Positions 9,188 to 17,649 of a stretch of DNA of 32,825 nucleotides are shown here, piece after piece; position 1 is the first letter of the stretch; each line of letters begins with the position of its first letter. Location: assembly GCA_026707935.1 (NCBI GenBank), contig JAPOVX010000277.1, forward strand, positions 1 through 32,825, read 5' to 3'. The translations under genes and the position numbers were made by a program. The notes under the pieces were generated by a model. It saw only the letters and a program-made list of their open reading frames with translations. It was not told the origin of the DNA and ran no database searches. The stretch comes from Paracoccaceae bacterium. Lineage in GTDB: Bacteria > Pseudomonadota > Alphaproteobacteria > Rhodobacterales > Rhodobacteraceae.

Positions 9188-10611
9188 TGGTGGCAGTTCG
9201 TTTCCTGCTCAATGTAAGGAGCGTCCAACTCGCGGACCCGAATCCGGCGGAGACGGTTCTCGACTGGCTGCGAATCCAGCGCCATCTCACCGGCACCAAG
9301 GAAGGTTGCAATGAGGGGGACTGCGGAGCCTGTACGGTCATGCTGACCTCGATCGCGAACGACGGCGTGGAGGTTCGTTCAGCCGTCAATTCCTGCCTGC
9401 TGTTCCTGCCCCAACTCGACGGCAAGTCGCTCAGAACCGTTGAAGGCGTCGCCGACGAATCCGGCACCCTGCATCCGGTCCAGAGACGAATGGTCGAATA
9501 CCACGGGAGCCAATGCGGTTTCTGCACTCCGGGATTCGTCATGTCCATGGTCGCGGCCCACGGGTCCGGACGGCGGGACCACGACGACATTCTCGCCGGC
9601 AATTTATGCCGGTGCACGGGTTACGCACCGATCGTTCGCGCGGCCCGGGCGGCGGAAGATGATGCCGTCGCACCCTGGCTCGAATGCGACGCCGACCGCC
9701 TCCGTCGGCTTGTTTCCGGGAGCAAGCCCACGGATCCGGTTTACCGGCCGGATGGATATTTCATGCCCGGATCTGCCGATGATCTCGCCGACTGGAGCCT
9801 CGCCAATCCGGACGGAACCCTCGTTGGCGGCGCCACGGATCTCGGGCTGGTCGTCAACAAGGACATGAAGTCGATCCTGCCGATGTGCTTTGTCTCGCAG
9901 GTTCGCGACCTCGGCGACATTTCGCCGACAGACGGTGGGCTCGCCGTGGGAGCGACGGCGTCGATTTCCCGGCTGCGGGATTCCGTCAAGACCCGTTACC
10001 CGGACTTCGGTGAACTGCTCCGCAGGTTCGGATCGGAACAGGTCCGGAATGTCGCGACCATAGGGGGCAACATCGCCAACGGTTCACCGATCGGGGACGG
10101 GGCGCCGCCGTTGATCGCGCTCGGTGCGACGCTGACGCTTCGCCGCGGGAATGACCGGAGAACCCTCGACATCGAGGATTTCTTTGTCGCGTATGGCCAC
10201 CAGGACCTTCAGCCCGGTGAATTCATTGAATCTCTGTACATCCCGGACGCCCCCGATCGTCTTCGGTGTTACAAGCTGTCCAAGAGATTCGACCAGGATA
10301 TTTCCGCCGTTCTCGGCTGTTTCAATATCGTCATTGGCGAAAACGGAACCGTGGAGTCGGCCAGGATCGCGTTCGGCGGTATGGCAGGGATCCCGAAACG
10401 CGCCCACGCGGTGGAAAGTCGCCTCATCGGCCGGCGTTGGAACGAGAAGACGGTATCCTCGGCCGCCCTGGATTTCGAATCCGACTTTGTCCCGATCTCG
10501 GATTTGCGCGCGAGTGCGGGCTACCGCATGACCGCGGCGCGGCACATGCTGCGCCGCTGTTTTCTCGAGGATTCCTCGGGCGAATCGCGCGTACTCGACG
10601 TGGCACCATGA
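9187..10611 (+). CDS. xdhA: Xanthine dehydrogenase small subunit (2Fe-2S and FAD domains)
   Basis: Carries electrons from the molybdenum centre to NAD+ through two iron-sulfur clusters and FAD during oxidation of hypoxanthine and xanthine. From ATG 9187 it is 474 residues. The first cluster ligands are Cys41, Cys46, Cys49 (CNEGDCGAC) and Cys70; the second are Cys110, Cys113, Cys141 and Cys143 (CGFC and CRC). The FAD-binding domain includes TLVGGATDLGLVV and NVATIGGNIANGSPIGD, followed by the CO-dehydrogenase flavoprotein C-terminal domain. A TTG one codon earlier is a possible but weaker start. It is coupled to uraH upstream and overlaps xdhB by 4 bp. Confidence 0.95.
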   Translation: MVAVRFLLNVRSVQLADPNPAETVLDWLRIQRHLTGTKEGCNEGDCGACTVMLTSIANDGVEVRSAVNSCLLFLPQLDGKSLRTVEGVADESGTLHPVQRRMVEYHGSQCGFCTPGFVMSMVAAHGSGRRDHDDILAGNLCRCTGYAPIVRAARAAEDDAVAPWLECDADRLRRLVSGSKPTDPVYRPDGYFMPGSADDLADWSLANPDGTLVGGATDLGLVVNKDMKSILPMCFVSQVRDLGDISPTDGGLAVGATASISRLRDSVKTRYPDFGELLRRFGSEQVRNVATIGGNIANGSPIGDGAPPLIALGATLTLRRGNDRRTLDIEDFFVAYGHQDLQPGEFIESLYIPDAPDRLRCYKLSKRFDQDISAVLGCFNIVIGENGTVESARIAFGGMAGIPKRAHAVESRLIGRRWNEKTVSSAALDFESDFVPISDLRASAGYRMTAARHMLRRCFLEDSSGESRVLDVAP

Positions 10612-12968
10612 GCGGGAAGCTCGAACTCCCCCACGAATCGGCGCGACTCCACGTTACGGGCGGGGCGACCTATCTCGACGACATCCCGACGCCGCCGCGC
10701 TGCCTGCACCTGGCCTTTGGCCTGGCGAAGGCGGCATGCGGAAAGGTCGTAAAGCTCGATGTCACGGCAGTCCGGAACACAGATGGTGTCGCGGCCGTTC
10801 TGACCGCATCGGATCTTCCGGTGACAGCGGATACGTCTCCGACCGCGCATGACGAACCTCTCCTGGCGGTTGGCGACGTTCATTTCTTCGGGCAGCCCGT
10901 GTTCATTGCTGCAGCGGAGAGTCATCGCATCGCCCGTCACGCTGCCGGCCTCGGACGCATCGAGGTCGACGAACGCGCGCCAGTACTGACAATGGACGAA
11001 GCGATTGCCGTACGAAGCCACCTGGAAAACCCGGTGGTTTATCGCAAGGGAGACCCCGGCGCTGCCATCGCCGATGCACCTCATTCCCTGTCGGGTCGGG
11101 TCGAAACGGGTGGACAGGAGCATTTCTATCTCGAAGGACAGGCGGCAATGGCCGTTCCCCGGGAAGACGGTGGCATGCTGGTCTACTGTTCGTCCCAACA
11201 TCCGAGCGAGATTCAGCAAAAGGTCGCCGAGGTCCTCGGGGTCGACCTGGGCCGTGTGCGGGTCGAGGTCCGCCGCATGGGCGGCGGCTTCGGCGGGAAG
11301 GAAAGCCAGTGCAATGCCCCGGCAATGGCCTGTGCTGTGGTTGCGTCTGCAACGGGCCGACCATCCCGAATGCGGTACGACCGCGATGACGATATGCTCA
11401 TCACCGGCAAGAGGCATGAATTCCGGATCGATTACGAAGTCGGCTTTGATGACGATGGCCGCATCCTGGGAATAACCTTCGACCACTATGTCCGGTGCGG
11501 ATGGTCACAGGACCTGTCGCTCGCGGTTGCCGACCGGGCAATGCTGCACGCCGACAATGCCTATCATTTCGAGAATGCCCGGATCACGTCCTATCGGCTG
11601 CGTACGAACACCGTGTCGGCGACGGCATTTCGCGGCTTCGGCGGCCCCCAGGGAATAGTCGGAATCGAGCAAGTGATCGAGCGAATCGCCCGGACTCTCG
11701 GTCGTGATCCCCTGCACGTGCGGACGGTCAATTTCTATCGATCGAGGGACTCACGCGAGGTGCTGCCGGACAGCCCGCGATTACCGGATGATTCACCAGC
11801 GCTCGAAGAGCGTGCCGAAACCGGGGCCGTGCAGACGACTCCCTACCACATGGAGGTCCGCGACTCGGTCGTCAGGGAGATTACGGCAAGGCTCGTCGAA
11901 CGTTCCGGCTACCACGAAAGGCGTCGGTCCATCGCCCGGTTCAACGCCCGAAATTCGGTTCTCAGGCGAGGCATCGCCCTGACACCGGTCAAGTTCGGGA
12001 TTTCGTTTACCCTGACCCATTACAACCAGGCGGGCGCGCTGGCGCATGTCTACCGGGACGGGTCCGTTCACGTAAACCACGGCGGGACCGAGATGGGCCA
12101 GGGACTCATGACCAAGGTCATGCAGGTCGCCGCCTCGGTTTTCGGATTGGCGCCCGGCGCCGTCAGGATCTCGGCGACCGACACCGACAAGGTGCCGAAT
12201 ACATCCGCGACGGCGGCTTCTGCCGGCTCGGATCTGAATGGAATGGCGACCTTTTCCGCCTGCAGGACCATACGTGACCGAATGGCGGTTCACCTGTCTG
12301 AACAATGGCAGCAGAAACCCGCGAACGTGCATTTCGAAGGCGGACACGTCCTGATCGGGGACGTATCCATTCCTTTCAGCGAGGCCGCACGCCTTTGCCA
12401 CGAGGGACGTATCTCGCTTTCCGCGACCGGGTTCTATGCGACGCCGGACATCCAGTGGGAGCGAAGATCCGGCCGGGGCCGGCCTTTCTACTATTTCGCC
12501 TACGGCGCCGCGGTCACCGAGGCGGTGATTGACACGCTGTCCGGTGAATCGAGGATCCTTCGCACCGACATCGTTCATGATGTCGGGGAATCGTTGAACA
12601 CGGCGATCGACATCGGCCAGATCGAAGGCGGATTCGTTCAGGGCGCCGGCTGGCTGACAACCGAAGAGCTTGTCTGGGACGAAAACGGACGCCTGCTGAC
12701 CCACGCACCTTCCACATACAAGATTCCCGCGTGCTCGGACCGGCCGATGACCCTGAATGTCACGCTGTTCGAGAACGCCAATTCGGAAAACACGATCCAC
12801 CGTTCCAAGGCTGTCGGGGAACCGCCGCTCATGCTCGGGATTTCGGCATTCATGGCGATTTCGGACGCTGTATCATCTTGCGGTGATGGCTTCGGCGGTC
12901 TCGACGCTCCGGCCACGCCGGAACGGGTGCTCCGGGCCGTCATGCAGCTTCGGGGACAGGACTGGTGA
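10608..12968 (+). CDS. xdhB: Xanthine dehydrogenase large, molybdopterin-binding subunit
   Basis: Holds the molybdenum cofactor and binds the purine substrate. From ATG 10608 (overlapping the xdhA stop) it is 786 residues, the usual size. MSGKLELPHESARLHVTGGATYLDDIP is the normal N-terminus. Mo-cofactor motifs include RRMGGGFGGKE, TAFRGFGGPQG and, near the C-terminus, KAVGEPPLMLG, whose Glu is the catalytic base in this family. The frame is open far upstream inside xdhA, but only the 10608 start fits the family. It overlaps xdhC by 4 bp (GTGA). Confidence 0.95.
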   Translation: MSGKLELPHESARLHVTGGATYLDDIPTPPRCLHLAFGLAKAACGKVVKLDVTAVRNTDGVAAVLTASDLPVTADTSPTAHDEPLLAVGDVHFFGQPVFIAAAESHRIARHAAGLGRIEVDERAPVLTMDEAIAVRSHLENPVVYRKGDPGAAIADAPHSLSGRVETGGQEHFYLEGQAAMAVPREDGGMLVYCSSQHPSEIQQKVAEVLGVDLGRVRVEVRRMGGGFGGKESQCNAPAMACAVVASATGRPSRMRYDRDDDMLITGKRHEFRIDYEVGFDDDGRILGITFDHYVRCGWSQDLSLAVADRAMLHADNAYHFENARITSYRLRTNTVSATAFRGFGGPQGIVGIEQVIERIARTLGRDPLHVRTVNFYRSRDSREVLPDSPRLPDDSPALEERAETGAVQTTPYHMEVRDSVVREITARLVERSGYHERRRSIARFNARNSVLRRGIALTPVKFGISFTLTHYNQAGALAHVYRDGSVHVNHGGTEMGQGLMTKVMQVAASVFGLAPGAVRISATDTDKVPNTSATAASAGSDLNGMATFSACRTIRDRMAVHLSEQWQQKPANVHFEGGHVLIGDVSIPFSEAARLCHEGRISLSATGFYATPDIQWERRSGRGRPFYYFAYGAAVTEAVIDTLSGESRILRTDIVHDVGESLNTAIDIGQIEGGFVQGAGWLTTEELVWDENGRLLTHAPSTYKIPACSDRPMTLNVTLFENANSENTIHRSKAVGEPPLMLGISAFMAISDAVSSCGDGFGGLDAPATPERVLRAVMQLRGQDW

Positions 12969-13948
12969 TCGGATTCGACCGGATCGGACTCCGGGAAGCC
13001 GTGCGGCGGCACGGCACGGTTGCGCGCATAGTCATTGTCGGCCACAAGGGATCGACCCCGAGGGAAACGGGCGTGTCGATGCAGGTCTGGGCGGACGGCC
13101 AGTCGGGAACGATCGGCGGCGGGGCACTCGAACTGGCTGCGGTCGATCACGCGCGAAGGGGTCTCGGATCCGGTCCGGGCGTCTCAACGCTGAACTTGCC
13201 GCTTGGTCCCGGAATCGGCCAATGCTGTGGCGGCGCGGTCAACCTCGTCATCGAGATTTTTGACGAGGCAGCCCTCGACGAACTTGACGACGACTCCGTC
13301 CGCGTTCGAATGACCAGACCGCCCCGGGAGACTGCGGACTTTCCTGACAGACCGCCGCCCCGGGTGCAGCGTGTCGTCGAGGCCATGCATGGCGGTACGA
13401 AAACGCGGTCCACCTGCTTCGTTGACGGTTGGCTCATCGAGCCGAGCGCGCGGCCCGAGCGGAACATCTGGGTTTACGGGGCCGGTCACGTGGGGCGATC
13501 GGTGGTCGAAGTCCTGTCGGGCCTCCCGTTCGCGATCACGTGGGTCGACTTCGAGGCCTCCCGATTTCCCGAAGAGGTGTCTTCGTCCGTCCGTCCGCTG
13601 GTGACGGACCCGAACTCCCCGCACGCGACCGGGCTGGCTCCTGACGATGCCGATCACCTCGTGATGACGCACACGCACAGCATCGATCTCGACATTTGCG
13701 ATCGCGTTCTCCGGCGGCGTTTCCGGTCGCTTGGTCTGATCGGATCCCGAACAAAACGTCAACGTTTTGCCGGAAGATTGCGTTCCCTTGGCCATTCGGA
13801 CGAGATGATTTCGCGCCTGACCTGCCCGATCGGGATCCCGGGCCTCGGCAAACACCCGCGCGCCATTGCCGTCGGCGTCGCAGCCGCGTACCTAGTTGAT
13901 GCCCCGAACGACATCGGAACACTGAGGATCGGAGACACCCCGGGTTGA
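12965..13948 (+). CDS. xdhC: Xanthine dehydrogenase accessory protein XdhC
   Basis: XdhC binds the molybdenum cofactor, promotes its sulfuration and delivers it to XdhB; it is not part of the mature enzyme. The 327-residue protein has the N-terminal XdhC/CoxI domain (IVIVGHKGSTPRETGVSM, then GTIGGGALE and GQCCGGAVNL) and a C-terminal Rossmann-like domain beginning IWVYGAGHVGRSVVEVL, with LGLIGSRTKRQRF and IGIPGLGKHP. The GTG start overlaps the xdhB stop, and its own stop overlaps the next gene's TTG, which keeps enzyme assembly and transport in one transcript. Confidence 0.93.
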   Translation: MIGFDRIGLREAVRRHGTVARIVIVGHKGSTPRETGVSMQVWADGQSGTIGGGALELAAVDHARRGLGSGPGVSTLNLPLGPGIGQCCGGAVNLVIEIFDEAALDELDDDSVRVRMTRPPRETADFPDRPPPRVQRVVEAMHGGTKTRSTCFVDGWLIEPSARPERNIWVYGAGHVGRSVVEVLSGLPFAITWVDFEASRFPEEVSSSVRPLVTDPNSPHATGLAPDDADHLVMTHTHSIDLDICDRVLRRRFRSLGLIGSRTKRQRFAGRLRSLGHSDEMISRLTCPIGIPGLGKHPRAIAVGVAAAYLVDAPNDIGTLRIGDTPG

Positions 13949-15456
13949 CAGTTCTGCTCGACATCCGCGCCATGACCAAGACCTATCCGGGCGTTCTCGC
14001 CTGCGACGACATTTCACTGGAAATCGGGACAGGTGAAATTCACGCCCTCCTCGGGGAAAACGGCGCTGGAAAATCCACGCTCGTCAAGATGATCTACGGG
14101 CTTGTCCGTCCGGATTCCGGCCACATGTACCTTGAAGGCCTGCCGTTTACCCCGCACGAACCGAGGGCAGCGCGTGCCGATGGCATCGCGATGGTGTTCC
14201 AGCACTTTTCGCTTTTTGAAGCCTTGAACGTTGCCGACAACATTGCCCTTGGCATGGAGGTTCGCCTGTCTCGTTCGGACCTCGCATCCAGGATCCGCGA
14301 GGTTTCTGCCGGCTACGGACTCGCGATCAATCCGGACCGGATTGTCGGGGACCTTTCGGCGGGAGAACGCCAGAGAGTCGAAATCGTTCGGTGCCTGTTG
14401 CAATCACCGAAGCTCCTGATCATGGACGAACCGACCTCGGTGCTGACCCCACAGGAAGTGGAACTCCTCTTCGACACGTTGCGAAAGCTGGCGTCCGAAG
14501 GCACATCGATCCTCTACATCTCGCACAAGCTCGAGGAAATCCGTTCCCTCTGCGACAGCGCGACGATCCTTCGGGGAGGCAAGGTCGTAACCACCTGTAC
14601 TCCTGCCGATGAAACTGCCAGGAGCCTTGCCGCCATGATGGTCGGCACGAACCTCGCGGTCCCGGCACGGCGCGATCATGCTCCGGGCGACGAACTGCTG
14701 AGGGTATCCGGCCTGTCGCTCCGGTCCCGAAGCCATTTCGGTACAAGCCTGGAAGACATCGATTTCGTACTTCGGGCAGGCGAGATACTGGGCATCGCCG
14801 GAGTCGCCGGGAATGGCCAGGACGAGTTGCTCCTGGCGTTGTCCGGAGAAGAGCGATCCCCGCCCGGCGTGATCATGCTGGGTGGCAGCGACGTCGGTCT
14901 GTCGGGACCCAACTCGCGGCGGCGACTGGGGATGCTGGCGGCACCGGAACAGAGGCTGGGGCACGCTGCCGCGCCCGACATGTCGCTCAGCGAAAACGCA
15001 ATGATGACCGCGCGCATCCGGCGCTCCCTCGCGCGTCACGGCGTCCTCGACTGGACGGCGGCCGCAGAATTCGCTGGCGATGTCGTGGAGCGGTTCGACG
15101 TCAGGACGACCGGTGTGGACAGCGCCGCAAAGTCGCTTTCGGGCGGTAATCTGCAGAAATTTGTCGTTGGACGCGAGATACAGCAGGACCCGCGCGTCCT
15201 GGTGATCAACCAGCCGACCTGGGGCGTGGATGCGGCGGCGGCCGCGTTCATTCGCGTGACCCTTGTCGAACTTGCAGAGCGTGGAGCAGGCGTGCTGGTC
15301 ATCAGTCAGGACCTTGATGAATTGATGGAGATTTCCGACAGGTTGGCGGTGATTTCCGGCGGCCGACTTTCGGAACCTCACCCCACCGCGGGAATCCGGG
15401 CCGAGGAGATCGGGCTGCTGATGGGACGGACCGGAGATTCACGTGCTGCTGCTTGA
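13945..15456 (+). CDS. ABC transporter ATP-binding protein, nucleoside/purine (BMP) type, two ABC domains
   Basis: Energises uptake with the two following permeases and the BMP-type binding protein. The 503 residues carry two fused ATPase domains. Domain one has Walker A GENGAGKST (37-45), the signature LSAGERQRVEI and Walker B LLIMDEPTSVL. Domain two has a degenerate Walker A (GVAGNGQDEL, no Lys-Ser/Thr) but a signature LSGGNLQKFVV and VLVINQPTWGVD, as is usual for sugar/nucleoside importers of the RbsA/YufO type. The TTG start at 13945 overlaps the xdhC stop (TTGA). Its context suggests xanthine, hypoxanthine or a purine nucleoside as substrate; the sequence alone does not show which. Confidence 0.9.
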   Translation: MTVLLDIRAMTKTYPGVLACDDISLEIGTGEIHALLGENGAGKSTLVKMIYGLVRPDSGHMYLEGLPFTPHEPRAARADGIAMVFQHFSLFEALNVADNIALGMEVRLSRSDLASRIREVSAGYGLAINPDRIVGDLSAGERQRVEIVRCLLQSPKLLIMDEPTSVLTPQEVELLFDTLRKLASEGTSILYISHKLEEIRSLCDSATILRGGKVVTTCTPADETARSLAAMMVGTNLAVPARRDHAPGDELLRVSGLSLRSRSHFGTSLEDIDFVLRAGEILGIAGVAGNGQDELLLALSGEERSPPGVIMLGGSDVGLSGPNSRRRLGMLAAPEQRLGHAAAPDMSLSENAMMTARIRRSLARHGVLDWTAAAEFAGDVVERFDVRTTGVDSAAKSLSGGNLQKFVVGREIQQDPRVLVINQPTWGVDAAAAAFIRVTLVELAERGAGVLVISQDLDELMEISDRLAVISGGRLSEPHPTAGIRAEEIGLLMGRTGDSRAAA

Positions 15457-16621
15457 GCCCAGGCCGGAACCCTCCCGGGTGATGCGAACGGTAACCCCGT
15501 TCATCGCGGTCATTCTGACCATGGCTGCAGGAGCCGTTCTGTTCGCGTTTCTCGGAACAAACCCCCTCGACGCCATCAGGGTGTTTTTCTGGGATCCATT
15601 GTTCGATTCGACCGTCGCGAGCTACACCCGACCACAACTGCTGGTCAAAGCGGCACCGTTGATCATCATCGCGCTCGGGCTCTCCTTCGGGTTTCGGGCC
15701 GGCATCTGGAACATCGGTGCCGAAGGCCAGTTCATCATGGGCGCGATTACCGGCGGGGGCTTCGGGCTTGCCTTCTACCCTGCCGAGGGTTTCTGGGTAT
15801 TTCCGATGATGATCCTGGCTGGCGCTTTCGGTGGCTTTCTCTGGGCGATGATCCCGGCAATCCTGAAGATCCGCTTCCACGCCAACGAAATCCTCGTATC
15901 GCTGATGCTGGTTTACGTGGCTTTCAATGTTCTCGCCGAAATGGTCACGGGCCCACTGAGAAACCCGGACGGCTTCAACTGGCCCGAAAGCCGGCATTTC
16001 CAGGATTATCCAAGCGCGCACAATGCGGAACTGCTGAGTGGCACGGGTATCCATTTCGGCGTGATCGCCATGTTTGCACTCGTTGTCCTGTGCTTCCTGG
16101 TGCTTCGCAACCACATATTCGGATTCCAGGTTCGCCTTGCCGGCCAGTCGCAGCGGGCCGCGCGCTTCGCAGGTATCGACGCGGCACTCCTGACCGCCAT
16201 GTGTCTCGGTCTTTCCGGTGCGCTCGCAGGCATGGCCGGGCTGTTCGAGGTCGCCGGACCGGCCGGAAAGCTCTCGACCAACTTCCCCCTCGGGTACGGG
16301 TTCACGGCCATAATCGTGGCTTTTCTCGGGCGTTTGCACCCGGTCGGCATCCTTCTCGCCGGACTGCTGATGGCACTGACCTATATCGGAGGGGAGCTGG
16401 CCCAGTTCACGCTGAACATTCCCGCAGCCGCGGTTCAAGTTTTCCAGGGTATGCTGCTTTTCTTTCTTCTGGCTGTCGACATCCTGGTCAACTTCCGAAT
16501 CCGGTGGAAGCGTCCGTCCGGTGACCGGTCAGGTTCGGAGCCTGCCCTTGCCGGCGCATCTGCCGCGCCCAGCGCCCCGCTGACGGCACGCGCCCGCGAC
16601 GGAAAGGAGGGGCAGACGTGA
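15443..16621 (+). CDS. ABC transporter permease (BMP/nucleoside type), first subunit
   Basis: A 392-residue inner-membrane protein of the BPD_transp_2 class, paired with the next gene as the heterodimeric channel. Several hydrophobic helices are visible from FIAVILTMAAGAVLFAFLG onward. WNIGAEGQFIMGAITGG and RFHANEILVSLMLVYVAFN are typical of the YufP-like subunit. The last 40 residues are hydrophilic and low complexity. The GTG start at 15443 lies inside the end of the ATPase gene (14-bp overlap), and the stop overlaps the next start. Confidence 0.9.
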   Translation: MLLLEPRPEPSRVMRTVTPFIAVILTMAAGAVLFAFLGTNPLDAIRVFFWDPLFDSTVASYTRPQLLVKAAPLIIIALGLSFGFRAGIWNIGAEGQFIMGAITGGGFGLAFYPAEGFWVFPMMILAGAFGGFLWAMIPAILKIRFHANEILVSLMLVYVAFNVLAEMVTGPLRNPDGFNWPESRHFQDYPSAHNAELLSGTGIHFGVIAMFALVVLCFLVLRNHIFGFQVRLAGQSQRAARFAGIDAALLTAMCLGLSGALAGMAGLFEVAGPAGKLSTNFPLGYGFTAIIVAFLGRLHPVGILLAGLLMALTYIGGELAQFTLNIPAAAVQVFQGMLLFFLLAVDILVNFRIRWKRPSGDRSGSEPALAGASAAPSAPLTARARDGKEGQT

Positions 16622-17553
16622 TCGATCTAGCCGGGGTTTCGCCGGCCGCACTGGTTGCGAGCCTGATGGTTGCGGCAACGCCTATCCTCCTCGCGGCGAC
16701 CGGAGAACTGGTCGTCGAAAAATCGGGCGTCCTCAATCTCGGGGTCGAGGGCATGATGATCATTGGCGCCGTGTGCGGTTTCATTGGCGCCGTCGAAACC
16801 GGCTCTCCCCTCCTTGGCCTGCTGGCAGCTGTCACGGGTGGGGTCATCTTGTCCCTGGTCTTCGCGATACTGACTCAATTCCTGTTGTCAAACCAGGTTG
16901 CAACCGGACTCGCCCTGACGCTGTTCGGCCTCGGACTGGCGGCCTTGATGGGTCAGAGCTACGCGGGGATCAAGCCACCCCCGACCCCCAGGCTCGACAT
17001 ACCGGTCCTTTCGGAGATCCCGTTCCTCGGGCCCGTGCTTTTTTCTCACGACGGTGTCCTCTACCTTTCCCTTTTCCTGGTCTTCGTCGTCTGGCTGGTC
17101 CTGCGATACACCCGTGCGGGACTTGTCCTTCGCGCAGTCGGAGACAACCACGATGCCGCGCACGCGCTTGGCTACAAGGTGATCCGGGTGCGTCTTGCGG
17201 CCATTCTGTTCGGAGGGGCGATGGCGGGACTTGGTGGCGCCTACCTGTCGCTGATCAGGGTGCCGCAATGGACAGAGGGGATGACCGCGGGTGCCGGGTG
17301 GATCGCGCTTGCGATCGTCGTCTTTTCTTCCTGGAAACCATGGAGGATTCTCCTTGGCGCTTATCTCTTCGGGGGCGTTACGGTGTTGCAACTGAACCTG
17401 CAGGCCGCAGGCGCCGGGATTGGGGTTGCGTATCTGTCGATGGCTCCGTATCTCGTTACGATACTCGTACTGGTTGTCATGTCCTCGGACCGAAGGCGGA
17501 CCAGTTTGAATGCTCCGGCCTGTCTCGGCCGGGCATTTCACGCCTCTGCCTGA
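16618..17553 (+). CDS. ABC transporter permease (BMP/nucleoside type), second subunit
   Basis: The 311-residue YufQ-like partner permease in the inner membrane. It contains GVLNLGVEGMMIIGAVCGF, TGLALTLFGLGLAALMGQSY and the coupling-loop region VGDNHDAAHALGYKV, followed by further hydrophobic helices. The GTG at 16618 overlaps the preceding stop by 4 bp. The gene ends 96 bp before the binding-protein gene, the first real gap in the operon since 8840. Confidence 0.9.
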   Translation: MIDLAGVSPAALVASLMVAATPILLAATGELVVEKSGVLNLGVEGMMIIGAVCGFIGAVETGSPLLGLLAAVTGGVILSLVFAILTQFLLSNQVATGLALTLFGLGLAALMGQSYAGIKPPPTPRLDIPVLSEIPFLGPVLFSHDGVLYLSLFLVFVVWLVLRYTRAGLVLRAVGDNHDAAHALGYKVIRVRLAAILFGGAMAGLGGAYLSLIRVPQWTEGMTAGAGWIALAIVVFSSWKPWRILLGAYLFGGVTVLQLNLQAAGAGIGVAYLSMAPYLVTILVLVVMSSDRRRTSLNAPACLGRAFHASA

Positions 17554-17577
17554 CGGAGACAGGGCTGATTGCCATTT

Positions 17578-17642
17578 CCTGAAAGAGACGGCCCCAGACG
17601 GCACGCCGTACCTTTCAGGGTCATTTGGTCATTTGTGGAGGG
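17578..17642 (+). promoter_or_regulatory. Structured 5' leader before the BMP binding-protein gene
   Basis: A two-part hairpin: outer stem CCTGAAAG (17578-17585) with CTTTCAGG (17612-17619), a small internal loop AG/AC, and inner stem ACGGC (17588-17592) with GCCGT (17605-17609) around a 12-nt loop. A GGTCATTT direct repeat (17619-17626, 17627-17634 region) and the GGAGGG ribosome binding site (17637-17642) follow. All 13 pairs are perfect. It may be a ligand-sensing RNA or a processing/stability element that raises binding-protein expression over the permeases. Confidence 0.5.
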
Positions 17643-17649
17643 AATCACC

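Noticed and set aside
10266-10607. N-terminal extension of xdhB.
   Set aside because: The frame is open inside xdhA, but the family N-terminus matches the ATG at 10608, which also overlaps the xdhA stop.
11793-12800. A long minus-strand open frame inside xdhB.
   Set aside because: Antisense of a confident molybdopterin subunit; no family resemblance.
15302-16438. A 378-codon minus-strand open frame opposite the first BMP-type permease.
   Set aside because: Highly charged, domain-free translation that shadows a clear membrane protein gene.
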